Assembly: GCA_019914945.1 (NCBI GenBank)
Contig: JAAWWQ010000016.1
Location: 38,421-102,420 of the forward strand
Direction of reading: 5' to 3'
Length of the DNA: 64,000 nt
Source of the DNA: Typha latifolia
Taxonomy: Eukaryota > Streptophyta > Magnoliopsida > Poales > Typhaceae
Shown here: piece after piece, positions 23,633 to 34,800 of the stretch
Layout of the letters: each line of letters opens with the position of its first letter
Position numbering within the stretch: the stretch's first letter is position 1
Translations under genes and position numbers: made by a program
Notes under the pieces: generated by a model
Databases searched by the model: none
Seen by the model: the letters and a program-made list of their open reading frames with translations, nothing else
What the model was told of the DNA's origin: nothing

Positions 23633-26451
23633 CTACAACATAGTAGGAATAGCTGGTTCGATGTCAAAGAAACCAATGTCATCAAAAAATTTGCAAACCT
23701 TTTCGAGAGAAGATCTGAGGCTATCTTCCTCCCATTCTAGACCTTCCCACAATGACCTAGGCCAATATTCTATCTTCTCTAATTTACTCGGTATGGTATG
23801 TGGCTGGAAAGGTAGTTTCTTCAATTTTCACATCCTTCAACATGAAGATATCGCAAGGATGGGAAGATGACTCCCAGATCACATATGGCGTGCAATTTTG
23901 GAAGAGCATTCAACACCATACACTGGAGGCAAGGGAATGTGGGAATCAATGCATCTCCTCCATCTTCTTGTATTTCTGGCACAGAATTCTCACCATGGTT
24001 ATTCTCCCGGCTACAAATAACATTCGTCATATTGAAGCATTTATCGATGAACAGTTCTTGAAGGCATGGGAGATGCACTATCCATGAGACGTTCTCTATT
24101 TTGTTGCACGATAAAAACTCCAAGCTCCGAAGTTTTGGAAATATATCCTTTGGAGAAACTCCCTTCCACACGATCATTTTCAGATCCTCCATCATAGTGA
24201 AGCGAAGTATCTCAAGATCGAGATGTGAGTTGGCATTTTGGCCACTTGTATGAATTAGTATTTCTTCCGTTCCACTTGTCGAAATCTCAAAGTGATTCAA
24301 GTTCCCAAGAAAATTAGCCGTCAAGAAGAGTGCAGGTTCCTTCAGATGGCATATTTTAAGAGATTGAATAGGTATATTGGTTGACTTCTCAAGCAATTGG
24401 AACTGAGAGTCACTTCCCACAGTGATTCCAAGAGCTCTCAGGTTATGCAAACTCTTCAATTCCTCCAATAATGATGGTAGGGAGTATATTGTGTCGAAAC
24501 TAAATAAATCCAGCACCTTTAGAGCATTGAGTGTGGAGAAAGCACCCTTTGATATTGTTTGAATGAGATTGTGTCTGAGATGCAAGAATTTGAGATTGGT
24601 AAGGGACTTCAGCTCCTCGGGCAGTGACTTAATAAGGTTGCCACTTAAGTTAAGGTACTGAAGTTTAACCAGCTTACATATCTCCATAGGGAACTCTTTC
24701 AAGTAGTTATCTTGAAGGTCAAGAAATGTGAGTGCTTGCAAAGCCTGGATATTCACAAGTACTGTACTTTCTTGCAGATCATAAGCCCGTAGAATTAGGG
24801 TTGTAAGTTTAGTAAGAGGAGGAAAAGATAATCTTTTGCAGGAAATGTTCATTACTGATATTCGCTCTACCTCATTGCCGATATTCTCTACTTGCCCAAC
24901 ATCTACATTGATGATCCATTTGTTGTTGTTTTCTCCGTAATCACGTGCTATCCATAATGCCATGTCACGAAGCACATCATGCATTTTCACACTCTCAGTC
25001 ACATAGCCCCATGATTCATAGCTAGTTGAATCCTCCAATAAGCATGCAGCTTGTAGCTTATCCATGAGATCGTATCCATAATTATAAGAACTTCGTAATG
25101 TTTTGTCCACCTTTACTAGGCCTAACCCTATCCAACATAGGATGAGTTCCTCTTTCGGGATTGCATAATCCTCAGGCCACATAGAACAACTCAAGAAACA
25201 CTGCCTCAAGGTATCAGATTCCAAGCTTTCATAGCTAAACTTCAACGTCTGGAAAGTTGTGCTTTCTTTTGCATTTGGTCGGTTTTCGATCTCATAAAGT
25301 TGTGACTCCTTAAGTTGCTCGAGGGCCCTTTCCCATGCTCTATAATGCTTCTTGGCATGCATGGAACTCCCGACGGTGATCAAGGCCAGCGGCAACCCAT
25401 CCAACTCTTTGATGACTTCTTTTGCAATAGTTGCTATATAAGGATCAGAATTTAGAGTTTGCTCACCGACATTCTTCTGGAATAGGCTCCATGCGGCAAT
25501 CTCGTCCAGTTTATCGACTTTAATTTGTCGTTCCACTCTCATGGCACCGCAGACTTCGTCTGATCTTGTTGTCAATACCACCTTTCGCTTGTAAGAGCCG
25601 ACTGTAGTGAGAGCGATTGGAACACCAACAGCTTCAAGATCTAAGGGTCCCCACAAATCATCCAATAGCAGAAGAAAGCTTCTATGAGCCAAGAAATTAG
25701 AGATAGTCTCGGCATTCAATTGTACATCATCGGACTTGGCCAAGCCGAGTTTCTTAAATATTTCATCTTGAACCTTTGCTGTTGAGCACTCTTTAGAAGC
25801 TGTGATAAGAATCACGACATCAAAGATAGAGTTATCACGATAAAAAGAATATTGGATTTGTTTGAGGAGGTGGGTCTTCCCTACACCACCCATGCCCCAA
25901 ATTCCAATCCTTGTCACAGTATCATCTTCTTTAAGGTAGTGTAGTGCTTCTTTCAGGTTGGAATCTACTTGACCTGATGCATTGTATTCGGGGGGCATGT
26001 TTGGGATAAGAGGAGGAGGTCGTTTCTCAGCAACTGATTCAAATGCCCCTTCCGCGTACAACTTTTGTACATCTAGAAACTTCTTGGCAGCCCTCTTGCT
26101 GAAAGAGTAGTTTGAACAGCAATTGAAAGAGTATCCCCGGAGACATTTGCAACTCCTTTGGTTGTATGTTTCTCCAATTGCTTGCGATTCAGAGACGATG
26201 CCCTTCACCTTCTTCAGCCACCTTTGTACTTGATACTTTCTTGTAAGACCCTTTCTCTCAGCTGTCTCTATTTGCATATTGACATCCTTCATCCTCTCCT
26301 CCAAATCTCTGGAGGCATCTTGGAGGGCTTTCATATTGTTGCCAACTTTAAAAGGATATGTTGCATGCAAAGTTATGTGATTCATCAATGAAGTCAAAGG
26401 AGATAGGAGAATGCTAGTAATGCTACCTATAATCTGATCCATGGATTTCAA
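23633..26451 (-). CDS. CC-NBS-LRR disease resistance protein 3 (RPS5/RPS2 class), best preserved copy
   Basis: Single-exon NLR of 876 codons from ATG 26451 (MKSMDQIIGSITS; M4 is an alternative start) to TGA 23821-23823. Residues 1-150 form a coiled-coil type N-terminus with a WLKKVKGIVSESQAIGE segment and a Cys-rich SCKCLRGYSFNCCSNYS stretch as in RPS5. P-loop GMGGVGKT is at 186-193, then kinase-2 LLLLDDLWG, RNBS-B KVVLTTRSDEVCGAM, LDGLPLALITVG, CFLSCSMWPEDY, VKMHDVLRDMALWIA, and about ten LRRs. The frame stops at VEGCEN, but the next 63 codons in another frame (KKLPFQPHTIPSKLEKIEYW... to 23633) match the tails of genes 1 and 2. One A missing from an A run explains the break. If corrected, the protein is about 938 residues. 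Expected in the cytosol or at the plasma membrane as an effector sensor; no target can be inferred. Confidence 0.93.
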
Positions 26452-26574
26452 GGGTGATTACTTGCTATGTGGAGAGAAAGTAACACGCTTGTTTATCAGT
26501 AGAGACAATCAAGGGAGATAGCGTAATATATATATGTAGAGAAAAGAGACTGCAATGGTAGAACAAGCTTGCAA

Positions 26575-27175
26575 GCGCCAAATTTATCACTAGAGGGAAG
26601 ACTATATCTGTAGCCATTTTGAGAAAAATCCAAGATTAGTGTCAAGTATATAACAATGAAATAAGTATAGTAACGCAAGTAGTTAATCAACCAATAAACA
26701 AGTGAGATAATTTAATTAATTTGCAAGAACTATCAAGCAATTGAAATGATACGATCCGGGTCTAATAGGATCGAATTATGAGGACATTTGGCTCGATGAA
26801 TCGAGTCTATTTATCTTTTAATTGAGTTAAGTTTATCTCTTATGTAAGCCCATAAGACAGGTCTAGTTAAATCATATAAGCCACTAAGATAAATTCAATT
26901 AATCTAAATTATATATGTACAAGGGGGAATCAAACTCATGACTTTCGTGGCATCTTGGAGGGCTTTCATATTGTTGCCGACTTTAAAAAGGATATATTAC
27001 ATCTATATTTGTGTGATTTATCAATGAAGTCAGAGATTGGATGATGCTAATAACATTGCTGATGTGGGAATCTTAAAAAAAAGGCACAGTAAAATGGAAA
27101 GACAAGTACCAGTCTTAATATATATATATATATAGTCTACAGCAATTTTGATAAAATCCATGGATTATTGTCGAG
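26575..27175 (-). pseudogene. Relics of NLR N-termini upstream of gene 3
   Basis: Three short homologies in the same orientation. At 26575-26640 the minus strand reads TTGGATTTTTCTCAAAATGG..., matching the start of gene 1 (MDFIKMAADMVLLPVI region). At about 26945-27060 it matches gene 3 codons 8-48 (LTSLINHTN..., KVGNNMKALQDA) with indels. At about 27130-27165 a second gene-1-like start, ATGGATTTTATCAAAATTGC, is seen. None is open for long. They mark older copies of both subtypes that once lay here. Confidence 0.7.
26735..26905. mobile_element. Fragment of the copia LTR family seen at 39786-40450
   Basis: GATACGATCCGGGTCTAAT and CGAATCGAGTCTATTTATCTTTTAATTGA-like words match the reverse complement of about 40370-40440. 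Only the LTR tip is present. Confidence 0.5.
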
Positions 27176-27189
27176 TATATAGCAATGAA

Positions 27190-28686
27190 ATAATTATAGC
27201 AAGGCAAGCAATTTAATTTTGAAAGAACAATCAAGTTGGAAGCAAACCAGTGAAGTGAAGGCTTTATATATCAGTTGGATTGAGAGGATAAAAAATGAAT
27301 GCTATTTAGTGCTCCGAGGTACCCAGAAACGTAAACTATTTATTGCCAATCTGGATATGAGAACAGCTTGGGAGAAAGTCTATTTATTGGCAACATGGAT
27401 ACCAAAGGAATAATAAAAAGCATACATGATATAATTAACCTTATGATTGTGGGTTTGGAATTATTCCCAAATTGATGCTTAATTACTTTGGAATCTCATG
27501 CAAGCATCTCTTAATTAAAAGCAAATTCCAGACAACCTTTATGAGCTAATTAATCTTTATGCTATGTTCTTCTTACTCGTCACTTCACCAACCTAGCAAA
27601 AAGAGATTCTTTCTTGCTCTCTGAACACAGGAACTTCTAGTGCTTGGAATATTTGCCAGCAGCTACCCAATGTATATATAAGTGTGAGCTAATTAAACAT
27701 TTCATTTTCGCTAAAGATAACTGTTTACTTGCTTTTGTTTTAGTGCAACTAGTAACTAACCAACCTTTCAAGTGAGAGCTTCCAAGTGTTATAGATATAT
27801 AATCCCATTCTTTAATCAATTATGACTAAGCTAGCCAGACTAAGTAGATTCTAAATTTGATTGATTACACACTAACATCAGATAAGTGCGTTTAGATGAG
27901 GTTTTTTTTTTTTTTCAGATATTTTACAAGTTTGTAGTAAAAATAATTAAGGACTATACTTTTTATAGTGCACTTCTCTCATGAGAAATGGAACTGCAGC
28001 TTTGAAAAACTAAAGTTCAATGAGTAGCTGTAATAATTTTTTTTTTTTTTTACCGAGAGGGCCGAGGTAAAATATAATGTGTATAGATACATATATCATG
28101 CGGGCAATTGGGGCAAAAAATTTAGAATTATTATTTTCCGCCAACAATGCGGGGAAAAAGGAAAATGCGAGGAACAGGAGTATTTTTGCCATTGGATTGA
28201 AAGGCCATACTATTTACTATTTAACATATACTCAAAAAGTATTTTCATCGTTTGGTTTAAAATATCACCGGTTCCCAATAACAATTTTATATTTTAATAA
28301 TAAATTTATATCACATTAAATATAATTATTATACCTTATACTAGTATTGAATTAAATATTGCAGTAGCTTATACCCTCTTTTTCTAGTGTTAAAAATTAG
28401 AATACTTATGCCTATTACACCCTTATTCTACAAATGAACGAGGGCTTAATGTACTTCTAACACAATTTTGATATTTTGATGTAGATTAGCTCCAAAATTC
28501 TGTTAGCTAGCCCACCCGCAAAATATTGTCTTCCAAACAATGAAAAATGAGAGTCATTAAATTATAATAAGAAATGGGTTTAAGAGATATTTTATATCAA
28601 TTGATCAAAATTAATATCTTTTTTTATATAGTGGATGGATAAAAGAAGAGAAGATTAATAAATATTACTATTATTAATATAACTAA
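27190..28686. other. Intergenic DNA, no gene seen
   Basis: AT-rich; two poly(T) runs (27903-27915 and 28030-28042). Open frames are short and show no family resemblance. Confidence 0.5.
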
Positions 28687-28759
28687 GACTCTGTGGCCCA
28701 ATGGATAAGGCGCTGGTCTACGGAACCAGAGATTCTGGGTTCGATCCCCAGCAGAGTCG
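28687..28759 (+). tRNA. tRNA-Arg (anticodon ACG)
   Basis: A 73-base cloverleaf. Acceptor arms GACTCTG and CAGAGTC pair perfectly, discriminator G. Box A TGGCCCAATGG, anticodon stem CTGGT/ACCAG around the loop CTACGGA (anticodon ACG, decoding CGU/CGC after A34 to inosine), box B GGTTCGATCCC. No intron. A TTTTT pol III terminator follows at 28761-28765. CCA is not encoded, as in nuclear genes. Confidence 0.97.
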
Positions 28760-29223
28760 GTTTTTGGGTGTTAATTACATATTATATTTTTGTCACTGTT
28801 TTATCCTTATTTATTAAATGGCTAATTGTGAGCAATAGCACAGGGGTTTAGATGTAATTAATTCTTTTTTTTATATAATTTTTTTAGTTTTTGACTATCA
28901 TAAAATTAATTACTGAAATAACCCACCCTTAAAATTAATTTCAACGTTGGTCTATTTTGAACACGTCAGTTGCCGCCTCATAATTCCAGCAGAGTCGGTT
29001 TTTGGGTGTTAATTACATATTATATTTTTGTCACTGTTTTATCCTTATTTATTAAATGGCTAATTGTGAGCAATAGCACAGGGGTTTAGATGTAATTAAT
29101 TCTTTTTTTTATATAATTTTTTTAGTTTTTGACTATCATAAAATTAATTACTGAAATAACCCACCCTTAAAATTAATTTCAACGTTGGTCTATTTTGAAC
29201 ACGTCAGTTGCCGCCTCATAATT
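28748..29223. repeat. Exact 238 bp tandem duplication that includes the tRNA 3' end
   Basis: Copy 1 is 28748-28985 and copy 2 is 28986-29223; I found no mismatch between them. Each starts with the last 12 bases of the tRNA (CCAGCAGAGTCG), so the second copy carries a detached acceptor/T-arm tail and a second T5 terminator. The junction has a CCA microhomology (28986-28988 and 29224-29226). Confidence 0.93.
28761..28765 (+). terminator. Pol III terminator of tRNA-Arg
   Basis: A run of five T one base after the discriminator base. Confidence 0.8.
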
Positions 29224-29226
29224 CCA

Positions 29227-30084
29227 ACCAAGAAACACTGAATTTAGCAGTATTCTACGTAAATTTTAAGTGTCGAAGATCAATATTTTGGGATAAAAAT
29301 ATATTTATTTTTATTTGACACGTCAAAAAATAGTTATGTTAGATAATAAATTTGGGAGGTAAATTATTTTGGGTAAATTTGTAAAGAGCAGTGGTTTGGT
29401 GATATGGATGATGTCAATATCATTCATGTATGGATTCATGTCACTTCCTATGCATAGTATATATTCTTTCTTTGATGAATTCTTGAAAGTGATTGAGAAT
29501 GAGAATAAAGCCTTAATGCTACAATCAATTGTGATTGGGTACTAAATGCCATGGATAAATATTTTGAGGATCCCATATTGTTTCAGTCAATGCTACAGAC
29601 TCAATCTTAGATAAGTTTCAAGAATAATATTATGTCCTTGTGAGTTCTTTTCTATAACATGGAAGAGATGAGTGCATATTAAAGGCATAACTATCACAAT
29701 TCAGGGATAGCAATGAATCTATCCCTTCAAACTTCTAAGTAGGTAAAATATCAACTTTAAGCCCTCGTTAACTTGTAGAACAAAGGTGGGATAAGCATAA
29801 GTATTCTAATTTTTAATATCTATAAAAGAGGGCTAATACTAGTATAAGCTATTGTAATATTTAGACAATACTAGTATAAGGAGTAATAATCTCATTTGAT
29901 ACGACAAAAAGTTAATATTAAAGTATTGTATTAAAAATTGGTGATATTTTATATCAAATAATAAAAATACTCTTGAGTATATGTTAAAGTAGTAGTACTA
30001 AATAGTATTTTTCTGAAATAATATTATTTTTTATTGAAACTGTGAACTTAAAATACTCTATATATCCATGCAATGCAAGATAAT
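29227..30084. other. AT-rich intergenic DNA, no gene seen
   Basis: No frame with family resemblance and no clear element ends. Confidence 0.4.
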
Positions 30085-30400
30085 AAAAGATTATAAGCCC
30101 GCACTGCAAAAAAATAACTTTGCAATTTTTATATAAAGTAATCATGCACTAGATAAAGAGACATTATATGCTAATATAATATTATAAACATGCACTATGG
30201 TGTAACGCAAAGTTATAAGCTCGCATTGCAGTGTAATACGAAGTTATAAGCCTGTACTCAATATATAATAATCATACATTAAAAAAAAAAAATATGCGTT
30301 GCGGGCTAATATATGATTATAAGCCTGCACCACGGTGTAATACAAGGTTATAAACACGCACTGCGGTATATTGCAAGGTTATAAGCTTGCATTGTGAGAA
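30085..30400. repeat. Degenerate minisatellite: TTATAAGCCYGCACTGCRGTGTAAT unit
   Basis: About eight units of roughly 30-45 bases. The words GTTATAAGC, GCACTGC/GCATTGC and GGTGTAAYRCAA recur in order. The last three units (from about 30310) are the most regular, about 36 bases each. Confidence 0.7.
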
Positions 30401-30730
30401 AAGTGTGCGGGATTAATATTTTTTATTTTTATTTTTATAAAATTTACTAGTTCGAAAAAAAATAAAGTCTCAACTATAAGGTGAGATGACTACTATTTAA
30501 AAGAAGAAATAGATGAGAGAAAATATAAACTGTAGCTAAGATGATAGATATTTAATAGAAGAGATAGTGGAGAGAGAGAATCTCAATTGTGGCTAAGATA
30601 ATGTGTAATTAAATGTTGTCTAATTTAGGGACAAAATAGTAATTGTGAATTACTATTAAATTATTTTTTAAAAGTTGTATGAAATAAGATGAAAGATAAT
30701 GGTAAAAAACTATACTAGAATAATGTAAGA

Positions 30731-30988
30731 TATTGTTTAATTACAACACAGGAATAAATAGGCTTATTCTTATTATATAAGTGAGCGGGTGCTAAGAGAA
30801 TAAGGTATCACCCAGATATCTAGTTTTGCAAACAATTGAAGTCCTCCTTAGAGCTAGATAGGAGTTCTCCTTAGCTGCCAAATTGATAAATTCATTAGAA
30901 ATTATCAGTGGCTATATATATTATTGGTTCATTACTTAATAAATTAGCCTTTGAGGTAAATATAGTTATATAACATGGTACTAGAGCC
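30731..30988 (+). mobile_element. Copia-type LTR remnant with primer-binding site
   Basis: TGGTACTAGAGCC at 30976-30988 is one or two changes from TGGTATCAGAGCC, the initiator-Met tRNA binding site of plant copia elements. It follows directly after ATAACA, an LTR-like CA end. The left end is not found and no internal genes remain. Confidence 0.4.
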
Positions 30989-31885
30989 TAATTTTTCTTA
31001 TGAGTTCAAACATTGCTAGTAAAATTTTATTCTATATTTCTAGTATTACAGTATGGTGGGTCACACATCCTATCTTCTATCATCTGTCCACTTATAGTAT
31101 ACATTGTTGGTCCATAATCTAATATGCCTGAGAATTCTCTACCATTGGAGAAATATCATAAACTATCTATTACTACTCTCAAGAAAATGAAGAGATCTGA
31201 AGCAGGAACAAGAATGAATATAACTGCACTAGGATTTTCACCCTTCACTGAGTCTAAAGATCACAAGATCTAACTTATTAATTAGATTTTCTTAGGTAGA
31301 GAGGCCATATGAAACTATTCAATAGCATACTACCACCTACTTTTTACCTTATCCAACTCCTATTTTTTCAGAATGAACATTCTCAGCATACATATATTCT
31401 TTATTTTCTTTTAAACTAAATTGTCTTCATGTAACATATTCAACCTTTCAAGAAAAGCAAGATCTTTTAGTCGCAGAAAAGAAAAAATTATGCAGTTCCT
31501 AACAATTCTTTATCTCTCAAACATCTCAGAAGCAGTTACTCTGTAATTGCATTACTGGAAGATAAAGGTGTTAAGATGCAAAAAAGTTTGAACTGCCTGC
31601 TTATGGATGCTTCAGGTCCCTGACCATCTTCAACATTATATTGCCTTTTCATTTAGCCAAGTTACAAAATAGCATCACACAAAAAAAGAGAGTTACAAAA
31701 TAACAACAATATATGACACAGAATGTGCATCTCTTTCTTTATACAAATTTTCTCATCCAAGATGTATCAAGATAGTTTTATGAAGGCTAAGAAGATGGCT
31801 ACTTATGGACATCACTCATATAAAAGATAGCTCAAGTAGCAGCTACTTGTCAGTAGTCCATTTTGAAGTCCATCGCTGCAGTTTA
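30989..31885. other. Intergenic DNA and 3' UTR of the At3g27210-like gene
   Basis: No reading frame of note. The final 150 bases (about 31740-31885) are likely 3' UTR of the minus-strand gene. Confidence 0.4.
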
Positions 31886-34800
31886 TTAGGCAGTGCATGG
31901 TCCAGGGTTCTTCGGCCTCCTCTCATCGAAACTAAAAGTTTGAACCACACTCGGCAAGCAACATCGCAGTGTATTCCATGTCTTCTCCTTCCTGTTTTTG
32001 GTGTCTCTATCTGGAGTCACCTCACTGCTGCAAACAGAACTGGCTATGGAGATGTAGGGAGTTGCATCTACTGATTTCAGAGTATGGTTACTACTGACTT
32101 CATATGCATTAGCCTTTTCATTAATACAAGCTTTCTCTTCAGCCAAGTTTTGCTCATTGAGTGACTTCTCACTTTGCAAAGTTTCGAGAAGGAGGTCGGC
32201 CAGTTTCTTCCTAGAGGTGGGGGAAGGTTCAGATTTTGAGTCGGCATTGCCAGCCATAATAGCCCCACTTAATGTAGGCATCACTCTTGTGCTTGACTGA
32301 TAATTTGGAGTACTGCCTCGAGATGGGGTGAAGTCTACAAAAGATTTTTTTAAGAAAAAAAGAAAGAAGCAAATAATTAATCAGACATGCAATATGACAA
32401 AGTGCACACTTCAAGCTACAATGGTCTTATTTACCTCCATTGACACTGAAGAAATCATCCTCACAGTCAGAGTCCAACCATACTCGTGAGTCGAAGAAGA
32501 TTTCCTCCTTACTACCTGCTTCATCATGAATTATATATCATCAGTTGAGAGGATTGAACTCAGAAAAGGTCAGAAGCGAAAGGCATGGAATCTTTGTTCA
32601 ATGGTGACACAATGTCTTAGAGCTTACAATTTTTGTGAAGCAGCTAAGAAAAAGGAATCTAAACAGAACAATGATATTGAATATTTGCAGTAATGTTCTC
32701 TTAAGTCTTAAGAAAGTCAGATAATAGTAAATCAAACAAAATGTGCAGATAATTAAATGGACCAATCAATCTCTCCATATAGTAGAGGGAAAAATAGAAA
32801 AGGACAAACAAAATAAGAAAACAGAACCTTCTTCCTTTTGAGACCATTGTTGGTTATTAACCAAAGTATGTTGTCAAATCCTACCCAAAGTCAGTCAGCA
32901 ATGAAGCCAAAATAAAAAGGATAAAAGGATTATTAAATTGTTTTAGGTAAAAGGATTATTAAATTATTTTTCTCCTTCCATCTTTAGAAAGCCATGCACT
33001 CTCTTAAGAAAATAAAGTCATGCACTCTATTTAATCAACTAAATAAATAAGCTCATAAAAAAATGTAACTTCCCAACCTACATTTCATCTGAACAACTAA
33101 GACAAAACTGCTAATAGAATCTAGGAAAAGGCACTCAATGCCTCGATTTTACATCTTCAAAGGAAGATTAGGACAACAAAGCATCAACCTCTTTGTTGCA
33201 ATCATCTAACTCTCATCAAAATCTGACAGACTGCATTCTGAGGCTACAAACAAATATGAGTCAGACAACCATTTTAAGGCAACTACTTCTTTCAAGAATA
33301 ATTTTCGGTATTTGATGGGAAAAGATGTAGTTTAAGAAGATCAGTGCCCAGCTGCCCTTAGGGATCTGTATCAATCCTTTTTTGCCAAAATAAAAAAGGC
33401 CAGAACCCTTGACATCTACATCACATGCTCTTTCCTTCCTATGCCAATGTTTACCTGTGAAGCATAGATACGGATACGGGATATGGGGATTCGGATACGG
33501 GGATACAATAAATTCTTAAAAGTAGGATACGGATACGGCATGGATACGCCAATAAATAAATAATTAATATATTTTCAATTTGTTATCAACCAATATAGCA
33601 TATGGTAAAAAATGATTATCCTGTAAATGATAAAATAAAAAGAAAGAAAGCTACATATTTAATATCTACATGCCTAAAATTTTAGAATAATATTGTAATA
33701 GAAACTGATATGAAACATAAAATGTTAGTGAAATATTGAAACCTAATTCAACTATTAGTCGACAACTAATTTGGATCTTTAAATAAGTTTTAAGTTATAT
33801 GTTTAATTCATTATAAAATAAGCAAAGCCTTAAAATATCATGAAGGATTAGACAATCGTATAATGTATATACATATAAAATATATGTTTTATATCATCAT
33901 TTAGCACACATAAAAAAATGGATTGAATGATCAAGAAATGTATTGGAGCCATATTAGAGCCGTATCTGCTGTATCAAAAAAATTAAGTTCATTTTTTTAA
34001 TTTGGATACTCCTCTAGCCATATCCGATATGTATTGGATACTGGTACGGAGGGGCAAATGAAGTATCCGTGATTCATAGGTGTTTACTGATACTTCTAAG
34101 TTCTAAGTACTTGCTTATAAAGTGTACAATCCTTCAATGATGGTCGTGCCACAGGCACAACACGTGCCGCGGCACTTGCCGGCCATGCTATAAGAGAGGG
34201 AGAGAAAAAGGTAAAGGATACTCACCTTCGCCTTTGTAGTCGCCTTCGCCATCGCTCGCCGCTCGTCAATTGCCACTCGCCGCTCGCCATCGCCGTTGTT
34301 TCGTCGGGTGCCCTAGCCCGCTCGAGAGAGAAGAGAGATCTAGAGAGAAAGAGAAGAGGGTTAAAAACTTAAGTTGCGGGTCCGGCTTTCTCAATCTCTC
34401 TTCTCTCTAGGGCTAGGGCATCCGACGAAGCGGCGGCGGCGGCGGCAGCGGCGGCAGCGGCGGGGGCGAGCGGCGACGATCGACAACGAGGTCAATAATG
34501 AGCGACAAAACTATTAGGAGGGACGTCATGTGGCACCTCTCATGCCATGTGCTGGTATGCCGTTGGCGCAAGTGCCGATAGGTACGCCGTCGACACGGCT
34601 ATCTATGCAATCCTTATTCCTAAATATTATGCATATTTTTCTATTATAACTTATGACAATGGTTAAGTCGAGTTAAGTCGAATTGAGTCAAGTTAATTAG
34701 TTAGTTTTATCTTATTGTTTTGAAGTTCAAATAAATCGGATAATCCACATATAGATCCGATCAGCTAGGAATTTTTATTCCTACAAATAGGAGTGAATAT

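Noticed and set aside
28984..29000. A second tRNA gene
   Set aside because: Only the last 12 bases of the tRNA are duplicated; box A, box B and the anticodon arm are absent.
30085..30400. CRISPR-like array
   Set aside because: Units are degenerate with no unique spacers, and the genome is a plant nucleus.
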